A stretch of 64,000 bases of DNA from Pseudomonas taeanensis MS-3. GTDB lineage: Bacteria; Pseudomonadota; Gammaproteobacteria; Pseudomonadales; Pseudomonadaceae. The notes under the pieces were generated by a model, which was given only the letters and a program-made list of their open reading frames with translations, searched no databases and had not been told where the DNA came from. Below, one piece after another: positions 18,922-27,900 of this stretch (position 1 is the first letter of the stretch; each line of letters starts with the position of its first letter). Location of the stretch: positions 281,048-345,047 of the forward strand of contig NZ_AWSQ01000001.1 of assembly GCF_000498575.2 (NCBI RefSeq), written 5' to 3'. Both the position numbers and the translations under genes were made by a program.

Positions 18922-19364
18922 TGGCCGACGCCAACAGCAAACCGTTACGCCTGTTACTGGGTTTCGACTACGGCAGCAAACAGATCGGTGTCGCCGTGGG
19001 TCAGGCCATTACCGGCCAGGCCCGCGAACTGTGCGTACTCAAGGCACAAAATGGCGTGCCGGACTGGCAGAAAGTCGAAGCCTTGATCCGCGAGTGGCAA
19101 CCGGACGCCATAGTCGTCGGCTTGCCGCTGAATATGGACGGCACGCCGAGCGCGATGAGCGAACGTGCGGAAAAATTCTCCCGCCGTCTCAACGGCCGCT
19201 TCAATCTGCCCGTACATACCCATGACGAACGCCTGACCACCTACGCTGCCAAAGGCGAACGCCAGCAGCAAGGACAACACGACGGCTACCGCGAACGTCC
19301 GGTCGACGCCCTCGCTGCTGCGCTGCTGCTCGAAGGCTGGCTGGCCGAACACAGTCCAGGCTGA
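18921..19364 (+). CDS. ruvX: Putative pre-16S rRNA nuclease / Holliday-junction resolvase-like RuvX (YqgF)
   Basis: The 147-residue RNase H-fold protein has acidic residues in [16 protein letters not shown], in [15 protein letters not shown] and a late aspartate in [16 protein letters not shown]. The family acts in 5' maturation of 16S rRNA and was first proposed as a Holliday-junction resolvase. It overlaps yqgE by one base and precedes pyrR by 29 nt. Size and motif order are normal. Confidence 0.94.
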   Translation: MADANSKPLRLLLGFDYGSKQIGVAVGQAITGQARELCVLKAQNGVPDWQKVEALIREWQPDAIVVGLPLNMDGTPSAMSERAEKFSRRLNGRFNLPVHTHDERLTTYAAKGERQQQGQHDGYRERPVDALAAALLLEGWLAEHSPG

Positions 19365-19393
19365 CACCGGCTCAGGCCCACACGGAGTTTCAG

Positions 19394-19900
19394 ATGAATC
19401 TACCCAACCCCGCCGAACTCCTGCCGCAAATGGCCGGCGCGCTGATTAACCACCTCAATCAGCGGCAGATCAGCCAGCCGCGTTTCATCGGCATCCGTAC
19501 CGGCGGCGTCTGGGTCGCCCAGGCACTGATGGAGTGCCTGGGTAATCGCGAGCCGCTGGGCATACTCGACGTCTCGTTCTACCGCGACGACTTCACCCAG
19601 AACGGGTTGCACCCGCAGGTCCAACCCTCCGAACTGCCGTTCGAGATCGAAGGCCAGCATCTGGTATTGGTCGATGACGTGCTGATGAGCGGCCGCACCA
19701 TCCGCGCGGCCATGAACGAACTGTTCGACTACGGCCGCCCGGCCAGCATCACTCTGGTCTGCCTGCTCGACCTGAATGCCCGCGACCTGCCGGTGCGCCC
19801 GGATGTGGTCGGTGCGACCCTGTCGCTGGCCACGGACCAGCGGATAAAATTGTCCGCCACCACGCCGCTGACCCTCGAACTCCAGACGCTCGCCAACTGA
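19394..19900 (+). CDS. pyrR: Bifunctional pyr operon regulator / uracil phosphoribosyltransferase PyrR
   Basis: The 168-residue type I phosphoribosyltransferase has the PRPP loop [18 protein letters not shown] near residues 91-108 and the early [13 protein letters not shown] segment. In Bacillus PyrR binds mRNA to attenuate pyr genes. In Pseudomonas it sits ahead of pyrB-pyrC', as here, and its regulatory mode differs. I see no obvious attenuator hairpin with a T run between pyrR and pyrB, where the gap is only 10 nt. It probably heads or joins the pyrB unit. Confidence 0.93.
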   Translation: MNLPNPAELLPQMAGALINHLNQRQISQPRFIGIRTGGVWVAQALMECLGNREPLGILDVSFYRDDFTQNGLHPQVQPSELPFEIEGQHLVLVDDVLMSGRTIRAAMNELFDYGRPASITLVCLLDLNARDLPVRPDVVGATLSLATDQRIKLSATTPLTLELQTLAN

Positions 19901-19910
19901 GACCCTCGCG

Positions 19911-20921
19911 ATGACGCCCATTGACGCCAAGCGCCCGCTGCAACTGAACGACCAAGGTCAGTTGCGCCACTTCCTCTCCATCGACGGACTGCCGCGTGAA
20001 CTGTTGACGGAAATCCTCGACACCGCCGACTCCTTCCTCGAAGTCGGCGCCCGCGCGGTGAAGAAGGTCCCGCTGTTGCGCGGCAAGACCGTGTGCAACG
20101 TGTTCTTCGAGAACTCCACCCGCACCCGCACCACCTTCGAACTGGCGGCCCAGCGCCTGTCCGCCGACGTGATCAGTCTCAACGTGTCGACCTCCTCGAC
20201 CAGCAAGGGCGAGACCCTGTTCGATACCCTGCGCAACCTCGAAGCCATGGCCGCCGATATGTTCGTGGTCCGCCATGGCGACTCCGGCGCCGCGCACTTC
20301 ATTGCCGAGCATGTCTGCCCGGACGTGGCGATCATCAACGGCGGCGACGGCCGGCATGCGCACCCGACCCAGGCGATGCTCGACATGCTCGCCATTCGTC
20401 GACACAAGGGCGGCTTCGAGAACCTCTCCGTGGCAATCGTCGGCGACATCCTCCACTCGCGCGTGGCCCGCTCCAACATGCTGGCGCTGAAGACCCTGGG
20501 CTGCCCGGACATTCGCGTGATCGCGCCAAAGACCCTGCTGCCTATCGGTATCGAGCAGTACGGAGTGACGGTCTACAGCGACCTGGCCAGCGGACTCAAG
20601 GACGTCGACGTGGTGATCATGCTGCGGCTGCAACGCGAACGCATGCAGGGTGGTCTGCTGCCCAGCGAAGGAGAGTTCTACCGCCTGTTCGGCCTCACCG
20701 AACAACGCCTGCAGCTGGCCAAGCCAGATGCCCTGGTGATGCACCCGGGGCCGATCAACCGCGGCGTGGAAATCGAGTCGGCTGTGGCCGACGGCCCGCA
20801 GTCGGTGATTCTCAATCAGGTCACCTACGGCATCGCCGTGCGCATGGCCGTGCTGTCCATGGCCATGAGCGGACAGAACACCCAACGTCAACTTAACCAG
20901 GAATCCGAGGAGCAGAACTGA
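19911..20921 (+). CDS. pyrB: Aspartate carbamoyltransferase catalytic chain PyrB
   Basis: The 336-residue enzyme condenses carbamoyl phosphate with aspartate, the committed step of pyrimidine synthesis. Carbamoyl-phosphate ligands are in [12 protein letters not shown] near residue 60, and the active-site segments [19 protein letters not shown] and HPGPINRG are all intact. The N-terminal extension of about 15 residues before the core fits the Pseudomonas class A enzyme, which forms a dodecamer with PyrC'. The stop overlaps the pyrC' ATG by one base (TGATG), giving coupled, near-equal synthesis of the two subunits. Confidence 0.97.
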   Translation: MTPIDAKRPLQLNDQGQLRHFLSIDGLPRELLTEILDTADSFLEVGARAVKKVPLLRGKTVCNVFFENSTRTRTTFELAAQRLSADVISLNVSTSSTSKGETLFDTLRNLEAMAADMFVVRHGDSGAAHFIAEHVCPDVAIINGGDGRHAHPTQAMLDMLAIRRHKGGFENLSVAIVGDILHSRVARSNMLALKTLGCPDIRVIAPKTLLPIGIEQYGVTVYSDLASGLKDVDVVIMLRLQRERMQGGLLPSEGEFYRLFGLTEQRLQLAKPDALVMHPGPINRGVEIESAVADGPQSVILNQVTYGIAVRMAVLSMAMSGQNTQRQLNQESEEQN

Positions 20922-22192
20922 TGCGCACCCGTATCCTCGGCGCCCGCGTTATCGATCCAAGCAGCGGCCTCGATCAAGTCAGCGACCTGTATCTCGAAGG
21001 CGGCCATATAGCTGCCATCGGACAGGCCCCAGCGGGCTTCAATGCGGACAAGACCCTCGACGCCCAGGGTTTGATCGCCGCCCCCGGCCTGGTCGACCTC
21101 AGCGTTGCGTTGCGCGAGCCGGGCTATAGCCGCAAGGGCAGTATCGCCAGCGAGACCCAGGCGGCTGCGGCCGGCGGGGTCACCAGCCTGTGCTGCCCAC
21201 CACTGACCAAACCGATACTCGACACTCCGGCAGTGGCCGAGCTGGTGCTCGAGCGCGCCCGAGAGGCCGGTCACACCAAGGTCTTCCCCATTGGCGCGCT
21301 GAGCAAAGGCCTGGCCGGCGAACAGCTGGCCGAACTGGTAGCCCTGCGCGATGCAGGCTGCGTGGCATTCGGCAACGGCCTGGACACCTTCCGCAACAGC
21401 CGCACCCTGCGCCGCGCCCTGGAGTACGCGGCCACCTTCGATCTGACGGTGATCTTCCACTCCCAGGATCACGACCTGGCCGAAGGCGGTCTGGCCCACG
21501 AAGGCCCCACCGCCAGCTTCCTCGGCCTGCCGGGCATTCCGGAAACAGCCGAAACCGTCGCCCTGGCCCGCGACCTGCTTCTGGTCGAACAAAGCGGCGT
21601 GCGCGCCCACTTCAGCCAACTGACCAGCGCCCGCGGCGCCCAGCTGATCGCCGATGCCCAGGCTCGCGGCTTGCCGGTCAGCGCCGACGTGGCCTTGTAT
21701 CAACTGATCCTCACCGACGAAGCGCTGCAAGGATTCTCCAGCCTCTATCACGTGCAGCCGCCGCTGCGCAGCCGCGCCGACCGCGACGGCCTGCGCGAGG
21801 CAGTGAAAGCCGGGGTGATTCAGGCGATTGCCAGCCATCACCAGCCCCACGAGCGCGATGCCAAGCTGGCTCCCTTCGGCGCCACCGAGCCTGGCATCAG
21901 CAGCGTGCAGTTGTTGTTGCCCCTGGCCATGAGCCTGGTCCAGGACGGCCTGCTCGACCTGCCGACCCTGCTCGCCCGCCTCAGCCACGGCCCGGCCCAA
22001 GCGCTGCGCCTGCCTGCCGGTAAACTGGCGGCCGGGCACGCGGCCGACCTGCTGCTCTTCGACCCACAGGCCTCGACTCTGGCCGGTGAAAGCTGGTACT
22101 CCAAAGGCAGCAATTGCCCCTTTATCGGCCACTGCCTGCCTGGCGCAGTGCGCTACACCCTGGTCGACGGGCATATCTGCTATCAGAGCTGA
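20921..22192 (+). CDS. pyrC': Dihydroorotase-like non-catalytic subunit PyrC' of the ATCase complex
   Basis: The 423-residue amidohydrolase-fold protein aligns with dihydroorotase but lacks its metal ligands. The HxH strand reads LVDLSVALREPG, with Ser and Ala in place of the two histidines. The later segment DVALYQLILTDE lacks the usual His-His. The catalytic Asp segment reads AIASHHQPHE, with Ser in place of Asp. In Pseudomonas this inactive homologue is needed to assemble active ATCase with PyrB; a true dihydroorotase should be encoded elsewhere. It overlaps pyrB by one base and ends before a strong terminator. Confidence 0.93.
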   Translation: MRTRILGARVIDPSSGLDQVSDLYLEGGHIAAIGQAPAGFNADKTLDAQGLIAAPGLVDLSVALREPGYSRKGSIASETQAAAAGGVTSLCCPPLTKPILDTPAVAELVLERAREAGHTKVFPIGALSKGLAGEQLAELVALRDAGCVAFGNGLDTFRNSRTLRRALEYAATFDLTVIFHSQDHDLAEGGLAHEGPTASFLGLPGIPETAETVALARDLLLVEQSGVRAHFSQLTSARGAQLIADAQARGLPVSADVALYQLILTDEALQGFSSLYHVQPPLRSRADRDGLREAVKAGVIQAIASHHQPHERDAKLAPFGATEPGISSVQLLLPLAMSLVQDGLLDLPTLLARLSHGPAQALRLPAGKLAAGHAADLLLFDPQASTLAGESWYSKGSNCPFIGHCLPGAVRYTLVDGHICYQS

Positions 22193-22204
22193 CTTTTCAG
22201 CCAT

Positions 22205-22234
22205 AAAAAATCCCGCCGATTGGCGGGATTTTTT
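22205..22234 (+). terminator. Rho-independent terminator after pyrC'
   Basis: A hairpin with arms ATCCCGCC and GGCGGGAT, flanked by A and T runs (AAAAAATCCCGCC, then GGCGGGATTTTTT), lies 12 nt after the pyrC' stop. It ends the gshB-to-pyrC' block and could work in both directions. Confidence 0.9.
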
Positions 22235-22244
22235 ATGGGCGTGG

Positions 22245-22453
22245 GTTAGCGGTCCGTTGAAAAACGTAGCGAGCGAAGGCTAGGCAAGGCGAAGTCAACC
22301 GAGAAAGCGCAGTGTACGAATTGTACATGTGCATTTGATTCGCTTCGCTCCCCCCTTTGGGGCCGCGCTGAAGCGCGTTCAACGCTGCGCTTTTGTGAGG
22401 CTGAATTCAACGCCGCATAGCCAAGCGCAGTAGTTTTTCAGCGACCTGTTAGC
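22245..22453. repeat. Dispersed inverted-repeat element, copy A (about 209 bp)
   Basis: The ends are imperfect inverted repeats: GTTAGCGGTCCGTTGAAAAA on the left, and GCTAACAGGTCGCTGAAAAA read from the right. Inside are GTAGCGAGCGAAGGCTAGGC, a short palindromic block GTACGAATTGTAC and CGCCGCATAGCC. The same arms occur at 38491-38575, 46720-46984 and 49482-49626. The right end supplies the TAA stop of the TM2-protein gene. No reading frame of note lies inside, so it is non-autonomous if mobile. Confidence 0.85.
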
Positions 22454-22847
22454 CGCGAGCAGCGTTCTTCAGCGATACCTGGGTATTCAGCGTCCAGAAA
22501 TCGTAGAGCACGCCGACCAGAAACAGGCCACCGGTGAACAGGTAAAGGATCCCAGTGATCCACTTGCCCTGGTACATCCGGTGCACGCCGAACACCCCGA
22601 GGAAGGTCAGCAGAATCCAGGCAACGTTGTAATCGGTGTCGCCTGCGGTAAAGCGCAGATCGGCTTCCCGGTCCATCGCCGGAATCAGAAACAGGTCGAT
22701 GATCCAGCCGACAAACAACAGTCCGAGGGTAAAGAACCAGATGGTCCCGGTTACCGGCTTACCGTAGTAGAAGCGGTGTGCGCCGAGAAAACCGAAGATC
22801 CACAGTAAATAGCCGATGATCTTGCTATGAGTATCCTGTTGCTGCAT
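22449..22847 (-). CDS. TM2 domain-containing membrane protein
   Basis: The 132-residue protein has four predicted membrane segments arranged as a duplicated TM2 unit. The first is around IIGYLLWIFGFLGAHRFYYG and FTLGLLFVGWIIDLFLIP. The second is around LLTFLGVFGVHRMYQGKW and LFTGGLFLVGVLYDFW. Both repeats keep the G-x-H-R-F/M-Y-x-G motif of the TM2 family, whose function is unknown. It stands alone between pyrC' and pilU. Its stop codon lies in the end of a dispersed repeat, so the extreme C-terminus (SLKNAARG) may have been altered by that insertion. Confidence 0.88.
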   Translation of the reverse strand: MQQQDTHSKIIGYLLWIFGFLGAHRFYYGKPVTGTIWFFTLGLLFVGWIIDLFLIPAMDREADLRFTAGDTDYNVAWILLTFLGVFGVHRMYQGKWITGILYLFTGGLFLVGVLYDFWTLNTQVSLKNAARG

Positions 22848-23068
22848 GTCTGCCTCCTGCTTGCATGGTTCCGTTGGACGCCTCGATCTGCCCAGGGTTT
22901 CCTGGCATCGGGTAATTCGTCCTTCAATACTGCCGCCGAGCCTTTCCTGCGCCAGCCCTCCGACTGATCCAAACCGGCCACACCTCGGGTGTCAGCGGTA
23001 TTCCCAGACATCCAGCGGACGCATGGAGCAGCCTCGGCTGGCGCAGGGGCTAGAACATGGGCGAAACC

Positions 23069-24214
23069 TTAGCGGAAACGCCGCCCCGGATCGTCCTCGC
23101 TGGCTTCCAGCGACAAACCCTCGGACAGGCTCGTCAGGTGCTCGCCATCGCTTTCCGAGCCGAGCTTGATCATCAGACGCAGATCGTTAGCCGAGTCAGC
23201 GTAGAGCAGCGCATCTTCGTAGGTGATCTCACCCTGGCTATACAAGCTGTACAGAGCCTGATCGAAAGTCTGCATACCCAGCTCGGTGGAGCGCTTCATC
23301 AGGTTCTTGAGTTCGTGGACGTCACCCTTGCGGATCAAATCGGCGGCCAGCGGCGTATTGATCAACACCTCGATCACCGCGCGCCGGCCCTTGCCATCCG
23401 GTGTAGGGATCAGCTGCTGGGCGACGATGGCTTTGAGGTTCAGCGACAGGTCCATCCACACCTGATTCTGCCGGTCGGCGGGAAAGAAGTTGATGATCCG
23501 GTCCAGCGCCTGGTTGGCGTTGTTAGCGTGCAACGTGGCCAGGCACAGGTGACCGGTTTCGGCGAAGGCCACGGCGTGATCCATGGTCTCGCGGGTGCGC
23601 ACTTCACCAATCAGAATCACGTCCGGCGCCTGACGCAGGGTGTTCTTCAGCGCAACCTCGAAGGACTCGGTGTCGATGCCCACTTCACGCTGGGTAACGA
23701 TGCAGCTCTGGTGCTGGTGGATGTATTCGATCGGGTCCTCAATGGAGATGATGTGACCGCTGCTGTTTCTATTGCGATAGCCGATCATCGCCGCCAACGA
23801 GGTGGACTTACCGGTACCGGTAGCGCCGACGAACAACACCAGGCCGCGCTTGGTCAGCGCCAGCTTCTTGAGGATTTCCGGCAGTTTGAGGTCGTCCAGG
23901 GTCGGGATATTGGTTTCGATACGCCTTAGCACCATTCCGGCCAGGTTGCGCTGGTAGAAGGCACTGACGCGGAAACGGCCGATACCGCGGGCGCTGATGG
24001 CGAAGTTGCACTCGTGATTTTCGGCGAAGTCGCGGCGTTGCTGCTCGTTCATCACAGAATGCACGGTTTCCCGCGTCTGCTCTGGGGACAATGGCGTCTT
24101 GGTGACTGGCATGATCTTGCCGTTGACCTTCATCGAGGGCGGAACCCCGGCGGTGATGAACAGGTCGGAGCCGCCTTTTTCCACCATCAGGCGCAGCAGT
24201 TTTTCGAATTCCAT
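23069..24214 (-). CDS. pilU: Twitching motility ATPase PilU
   Basis: The 381-residue hexameric GspE/PilT-type ATPase helps PilT retract type IV pili. It has the Walker A segment GATGTGKSTSLAAM near residue 130, the Asp box DPIEYIHQHQSC, the Walker B region DVILIGEVRTRETMDHA and His box GHLCLATLHANNA. In place of the PilT AIRNLIRE signature it has PLAADLIRKGD, which distinguishes PilU. The C-terminal tail of about 35 residues beyond the core is typical. It follows pilT on the minus strand with a 107-nt gap. Confidence 0.96.
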   Translation of the reverse strand: MEFEKLLRLMVEKGGSDLFITAGVPPSMKVNGKIMPVTKTPLSPEQTRETVHSVMNEQQRRDFAENHECNFAISARGIGRFRVSAFYQRNLAGMVLRRIETNIPTLDDLKLPEILKKLALTKRGLVLFVGATGTGKSTSLAAMIGYRNRNSSGHIISIEDPIEYIHQHQSCIVTQREVGIDTESFEVALKNTLRQAPDVILIGEVRTRETMDHAVAFAETGHLCLATLHANNANQALDRIINFFPADRQNQVWMDLSLNLKAIVAQQLIPTPDGKGRRAVIEVLINTPLAADLIRKGDVHELKNLMKRSTELGMQTFDQALYSLYSQGEITYEDALLYADSANDLRLMIKLGSESDGEHLTSLSEGLSLEASEDDPGRRFR

Positions 24215-24321
24215 GCGTTGTCTCGCCCATCAGCATCACGCGGATAACCAAATTGCAGTCGCGGCGCGCGTGTCTCGCCAGCGACCTGAACCCGGCGACC
24301 GCATGGCCGACCGGGAGCGGT

Positions 24322-25356
24322 TCAGAAGTTTTCCGGGGCCTTGGCTTTTTCCCGTGCGCTTTCGCGACTGACCAACCCCTTGGATACCAGGCCCTTGAGG
24401 CAGGCATCCAGGGTTTGCATGCCCAGCGAACCGCCGGTCTGAATCGATGAATACATCTGCGCCACCTTGTCCTCGCGGATCAGGTTACGGATCGCCGGGG
24501 TGCCGATCATGATCTCGTGAGCCGCCACCCGACCACCACCGGTTTTCTTCAGCAGGGTCTGCGAAATCACCGCCTGCAAGGATTCGGAGAGCATCGAGCG
24601 GACCATGGACTTCTCTTCGGCGGGGAACACGTCAACCACCCGGTCGATGGTCTTGGCCGCCGAAGTGGTGTGCAGGGTGCCGAATACCAGGTGACCGGTT
24701 TCCGCGGCGGTCAGGGCCAGGCGAATGGTTTCCAGGTCGCGCATCTCGCCCACCAGGATGATGTCCGGGTCTTCCCGCAATGCCGAGCGCAAGGCCTCGG
24801 AGAAGCCCAGGGTGTCACGGTGCACCTCGCGCTGGTTGACCAGGCACTTCTTCGACTCGTGGACGAATTCGATCGGGTCTTCGATGGTCAGGATATGTTG
24901 GTACTTGGTGCCATTCAGATAATCGAGCATCGCCGCCAGTGTGGTCGATTTGCCCGAGCCGGTCGGCCCGGTGACCAGCACCAGACCGCGCGGTACGTCG
25001 GTGATCTTACGGAACACCTCGCCCATGCCCAGGTCTTCCATGGTCAGAACCTTGGACGGAATGGTCCGGAACACCGCACCGGCACCACGGTTCTGGTTGA
25101 ATGCATTGACCCGGAAACGGGCCACGCCAGGCACCTCGAAGGAAAAGTCGGTTTCCAGGAACTCTTCGAAATCCTTGCGCTGCTTGTCGTTCATGATGTC
25201 GTAGATCAGCGCATGCACCTGCTTGTGATCCAGGGCCGGCAGATTGATCCGGCGCACATCGCCGTCGACTCGAATCATCGGCGGCAGACCAGCAGAGAGA
25301 TGCAGGTCCGACGCGCCTTGCTTGGCACTGAAGGCAAGCAACTCAGTGATATCCAT
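24322..25356 (-). CDS. pilT: Twitching motility retraction ATPase PilT
   Basis: The 344-residue retraction motor ATPase is complete. It has Walker A GPTGSGKSTTLAAM near residue 130, Asp box EDPIEFVHESKKC, Walker B DIILVGEMRDLETIRLA, His box GHLVFGTLHTTSA and the diagnostic AIRNLIRED motif near residue 288. It depolymerises PilA pili at the inner membrane and works with PilU. It is divergent from yggS; the 64-nt intergenic region must contain both start signals. The pairing with the Pil-Chp genes in one window reflects the usual Pseudomonas clustering. Confidence 0.97.
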   Translation of the reverse strand: MDITELLAFSAKQGASDLHLSAGLPPMIRVDGDVRRINLPALDHKQVHALIYDIMNDKQRKDFEEFLETDFSFEVPGVARFRVNAFNQNRGAGAVFRTIPSKVLTMEDLGMGEVFRKITDVPRGLVLVTGPTGSGKSTTLAAMLDYLNGTKYQHILTIEDPIEFVHESKKCLVNQREVHRDTLGFSEALRSALREDPDIILVGEMRDLETIRLALTAAETGHLVFGTLHTTSAAKTIDRVVDVFPAEEKSMVRSMLSESLQAVISQTLLKKTGGGRVAAHEIMIGTPAIRNLIREDKVAQMYSSIQTGGSLGMQTLDACLKGLVSKGLVSRESAREKAKAPENF

Positions 25357-25420
25357 GGGACTCCCTAATGACGGTAGAATGCCGCGAACACAGAACGGCC
25401 GGGGCTACAGAGCGCAAGTA

Positions 25421-26107
25421 ATGTCCACGATAGCAGAGAATATTGCAAAGGTCGGCGAGCGTATCCGTGAGGCGGCGCAAGCCTCGCAGCGAGATTATGC
25501 AGCGATCGGCCTGCTCGCCGTGAGCAAAACCAAACCTGCCGCAGCGGTTCGCCAGGCGCATGCCGCCGGTCTGACCGACTTCGGCGAAAACTACCTGCAA
25601 GAGGCCTTGGATAAACAAGCCGAATTAAGCGACCTGCCCTTGAGCTGGCACTTCATCGGCCCCATCCAGTCGAACAAGACCCGGCCAATCGCCGAACACT
25701 TCGCCTGGGTCCACTCAGTGGATCGCCTGAAGGTAGCCGAACGTCTGTCCGCACAACGGCCGGCGCAGTTGCCACCGCTGAATATCTGTTTGCAGGTGAA
25801 TGTCAGCGGCGAGGCCAGCAAGTCGGGCTGCACCCCACAGCAGCTGCCGGCGTTGGCCCAGGCGGTTAGCCAACTGCCGAACCTGAAGCTGCGCGGATTG
25901 ATGACCATTCCCCAGCCGACCGATGACCTGGCCACACAACACGCTGCCTTCGCCCGCCTGCGGCAACTGCAAGACAGCCTGAACCTCGACCTCGACACCT
26001 TGTCCATGGGCATGAGCCACGACCTGGAGGCCGCCATCGCCGAAGGCGCGACCTGGGTACGCATCGGTACGGCCCTGTTTGGCGCACGTGATTATGCTCA
26101 GCCATAA
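25421..26107 (+). CDS. yggS: PLP homeostasis protein, YggS family
   Basis: The 228-residue alanine-racemase-fold protein binds pyridoxal phosphate. The PLP lysine lies in GLLAVSKTKPA near residue 36, and GENYLQEA, WHFIGPIQSNK and LSMGMSHDLEAAI are all family landmarks. The family buffers free PLP and affects amino-acid and cofactor pools rather than catalysing a known reaction. The start MSTIAENIAKV is chosen because upstream in-frame starts would overlap pilT on the other strand. It is followed by proC after 64 nt, the usual yggS-proC-yggT order. Confidence 0.95.
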   Translation: MSTIAENIAKVGERIREAAQASQRDYAAIGLLAVSKTKPAAAVRQAHAAGLTDFGENYLQEALDKQAELSDLPLSWHFIGPIQSNKTRPIAEHFAWVHSVDRLKVAERLSAQRPAQLPPLNICLQVNVSGEASKSGCTPQQLPALAQAVSQLPNLKLRGLMTIPQPTDDLATQHAAFARLRQLQDSLNLDLDTLSMGMSHDLEAAIAEGATWVRIGTALFGARDYAQP

Positions 26108-26171
26108 GCGTCCGCGTTCTCGACTCGCACTTTTCGACTCGTTCTTTCCGACTAAGTAAAGGAAGCCCGTT

Positions 26172-26990
26172 ATGACCGCTCCTCGCATTGCCTTTATCGG
26201 CGCCGGTAATATGGCCGCCAGCCTGATTGGCGGACTGCGCGCCCAAGGCGTCGACGCCAGCGCCATTTGCGCCAGCGACCATGGCGCCGAACAGCGCGCG
26301 AAGATCAGCACTGAACATGGCATCCAGACCTTTGCCGCCAATGCCGAGGCCATCGTGGATGCCGACGTGATCGTCCTGGCGGTCAAGCCGCAAGTGATGA
26401 AGGCTGTCTGCCTGGATCTGGCCGCACACATCGGCGCCAACCAGTTGATCGTGTCCATTGCGGCCGGCATCACCTGCGCCAGCCTGGAAAGCTGGCTCGG
26501 CCCTCGCGCCATCGTGCGTTGCATGCCCAACACCCCGGCGTTGCTGCGCCAGGGTGTCAGCGGTTTGTATGCCAACCAGCAGGTGTCGGCAACTCAGCGC
26601 CAGCAAGCCGAACAGCTGCTCAGCGCGGTGGGCCTGGCGCTGTGGCTCGAACAGGAACAGCAGATCGATGCGGTTACCGCGGTGTCCGGCAGTGGTCCGG
26701 CCTACTTCTTCCTGCTGATAGAGGCAATGACCGCTGCCGGGGAAAAGCTCGGCCTGCCGCGCGACACCGCCGCCCAACTGACCCTGCACACCGCCCTCGG
26801 CGCCGCGCGCATGGCGGTGGCCAGTGAGGTCGACGCCGCCGAACTGCGCCGCCGCGTGACCTCGCCTGCGGGCACCACCGAAGCGGCAATCAACAGCTTT
26901 CAGGCTGGCGGCTTCGAAGCCCTGGTCGAACAAGCACTCAACGCCGCCGCCCGCCGCTCGGCGGAACTGGCCGAACAGCTAGGTAAATAA
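26172..26990 (+). CDS. proC: Pyrroline-5-carboxylate reductase ProC
   Basis: The 272-residue enzyme reduces 1-pyrroline-5-carboxylate to proline with NAD(P)H. It shows the dinucleotide-binding start RIAFIGAGNMAASLIGGL, the VLAVKPQVM segment, RCMPNTPALL near residue 118 and the conserved C-terminal block AVSGSGPAYFFLLIEAM followed by RVTSPAGTTEAAI. An AAAGGAA ribosome site precedes the ATG. It ends 11 nt before yggT, consistent with one transcript. Confidence 0.97.
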   Translation: MTAPRIAFIGAGNMAASLIGGLRAQGVDASAICASDHGAEQRAKISTEHGIQTFAANAEAIVDADVIVLAVKPQVMKAVCLDLAAHIGANQLIVSIAAGITCASLESWLGPRAIVRCMPNTPALLRQGVSGLYANQQVSATQRQQAEQLLSAVGLALWLEQEQQIDAVTAVSGSGPAYFFLLIEAMTAAGEKLGLPRDTAAQLTLHTALGAARMAVASEVDAAELRRRVTSPAGTTEAAINSFQAGGFEALVEQALNAAARRSAELAEQLGK

Positions 26991-27001
26991 GGAATTTAAC
27001 G

Positions 27002-27592
27002 ATGATCGGACTCAATACAGCGGCTGTTTATATCCTGCAAACCATCGGCAGCCTGTACCTGCTGGTGGTATTGCTGCGCTTCATCCTGCAGCTGGTGCGG
27101 GCGGACTTCTACAACCCACTCTGCCAGTTCATCGTGCGCGCCACCCAGCCCCTGCTCAAGCCGCTGCGGCGGATCATCCCGAGCCTCGCCGGCCTCGACC
27201 TGTCATCGCTGGTGCTGGCGATTCTGGTGCAGCTGGTACTGATGGCACTGACCCTGATGCTGATGGGCTACGGCCTCGACAACCCGGGGCTATTGCTGGT
27301 CTGGTCGGTGATTGGCGTCACCGCGCTGTTCCTCAAGGTGTTCTTCTTCGCCCTGATCATCAGCGTGATCCTCTCCTGGGTCGCCCAAGGCAGCCACAAC
27401 CCGGCCGTCGAGCTGGTCAACCAGATCTGCGAACCGCTGCTGGCACCGATTCGGCGCATCCTGCCGAGCATGGGCGGCCTGGATCTGTCGCCGATCGTTG
27501 CCTTTCTGGTACTCAACCTGATCGACATGCTGGTGATCCGCAACCTGGCAATGATGAGCGGCATGTACCGAGGCCTCAGCCTGGCGGTCTAG
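27002..27592 (+). CDS. yggT: YggT family integral membrane protein
   Basis: The 196-residue protein consists of two YggT repeats, each with a pair of membrane helices and a signature loop: NPLCQFIVRATQPLLKPLRR in the first and NPAVELVNQICEPLLAPIRR in the second. The family has been linked to osmotic tolerance; the exact role is unknown. It follows proC by 11 nt. The last base of its TAG stop is also the first base of an inserted repeat at 27592-27749. Removing the element would leave a TAA stop at the same place, so the protein is unaffected. Confidence 0.92.
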   Translation: MIGLNTAAVYILQTIGSLYLLVVLLRFILQLVRADFYNPLCQFIVRATQPLLKPLRRIIPSLAGLDLSSLVLAILVQLVLMALTLMLMGYGLDNPGLLLVWSVIGVTALFLKVFFFALIISVILSWVAQGSHNPAVELVNQICEPLLAPIRRILPSMGGLDLSPIVAFLVLNLIDMLVIRNLAMMSGMYRGLSLAV

Positions 27593-27749
27593 TGGCCTGT
27601 GAGGCTAGTTCAATTAGTCAATTTCAGCGTTTGAGGCCCAGATACTGCGTTGCCGCTCCTCGCCATAGCCCGCTATGACTCGTCGCAGCGCCTTGTCTCG
27701 GTACCTCAACCCTCCGAACTTGAGTTAACCAACTAACCGTACAGGCCAC
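27592..27749. repeat. MITE-like element with terminal inverted repeats and TA target duplication
   Basis: The ends are GTGGCCTGTGAGGCTAGTT (27592-27610) and the inverted AACTAACCGTACAGGCCAC (27731-27749), matching at 16 of 19 positions. A TA dinucleotide flanks both sides (27590-27591 and 27750-27751), as expected for Tc1/mariner or IS630-type transposition. There is no coding frame inside, so it would be mobilised in trans. It sits exactly between yggT and a decayed yggU. A shorter relative is at 51769-51815. Confidence 0.75.
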
Positions 27750-27751
27750 TA

Positions 27752-27900
27752 ATGGGTTTCTATCGCTGGGACGGCGCGGACTTGATCCTCGCCGCCACCT
27801 GCTGCCCAAGGCCAACCGTGCTGAGTTCGCCGGGCTGCACGGTGAGCGCGTGAAGATTCGCCTCACCGCGCCGTAGGAATCGCAAGGCCAACGCCCTCGG
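27752..27900 (+). pseudogene. yggU: Decayed yggU (DUF167 family) fragment
   Basis: From an ATG at 27752 the frame reads MGFYRWDGADLILAA, which matches the start of the DUF167/YggU family, the protein that commonly follows YggT. The homology then moves to another frame, reading RAEFAGLHGERVKIRLTAP and stopping at TAG near 27874. A further short block in a third frame encodes KAN at 27883-27891. At least two frameshifts or deletions are needed, so no intact protein can be made. The conserved C-terminal half is not recognisable. The MITE-like element directly upstream separates it from yggT. Confidence 0.75.

Noticed and set aside
19901..19910. PyrR-type attenuator before pyrB
   Set aside because: Only 10 nt separate pyrR and pyrB and no terminator/antiterminator pair is visible.
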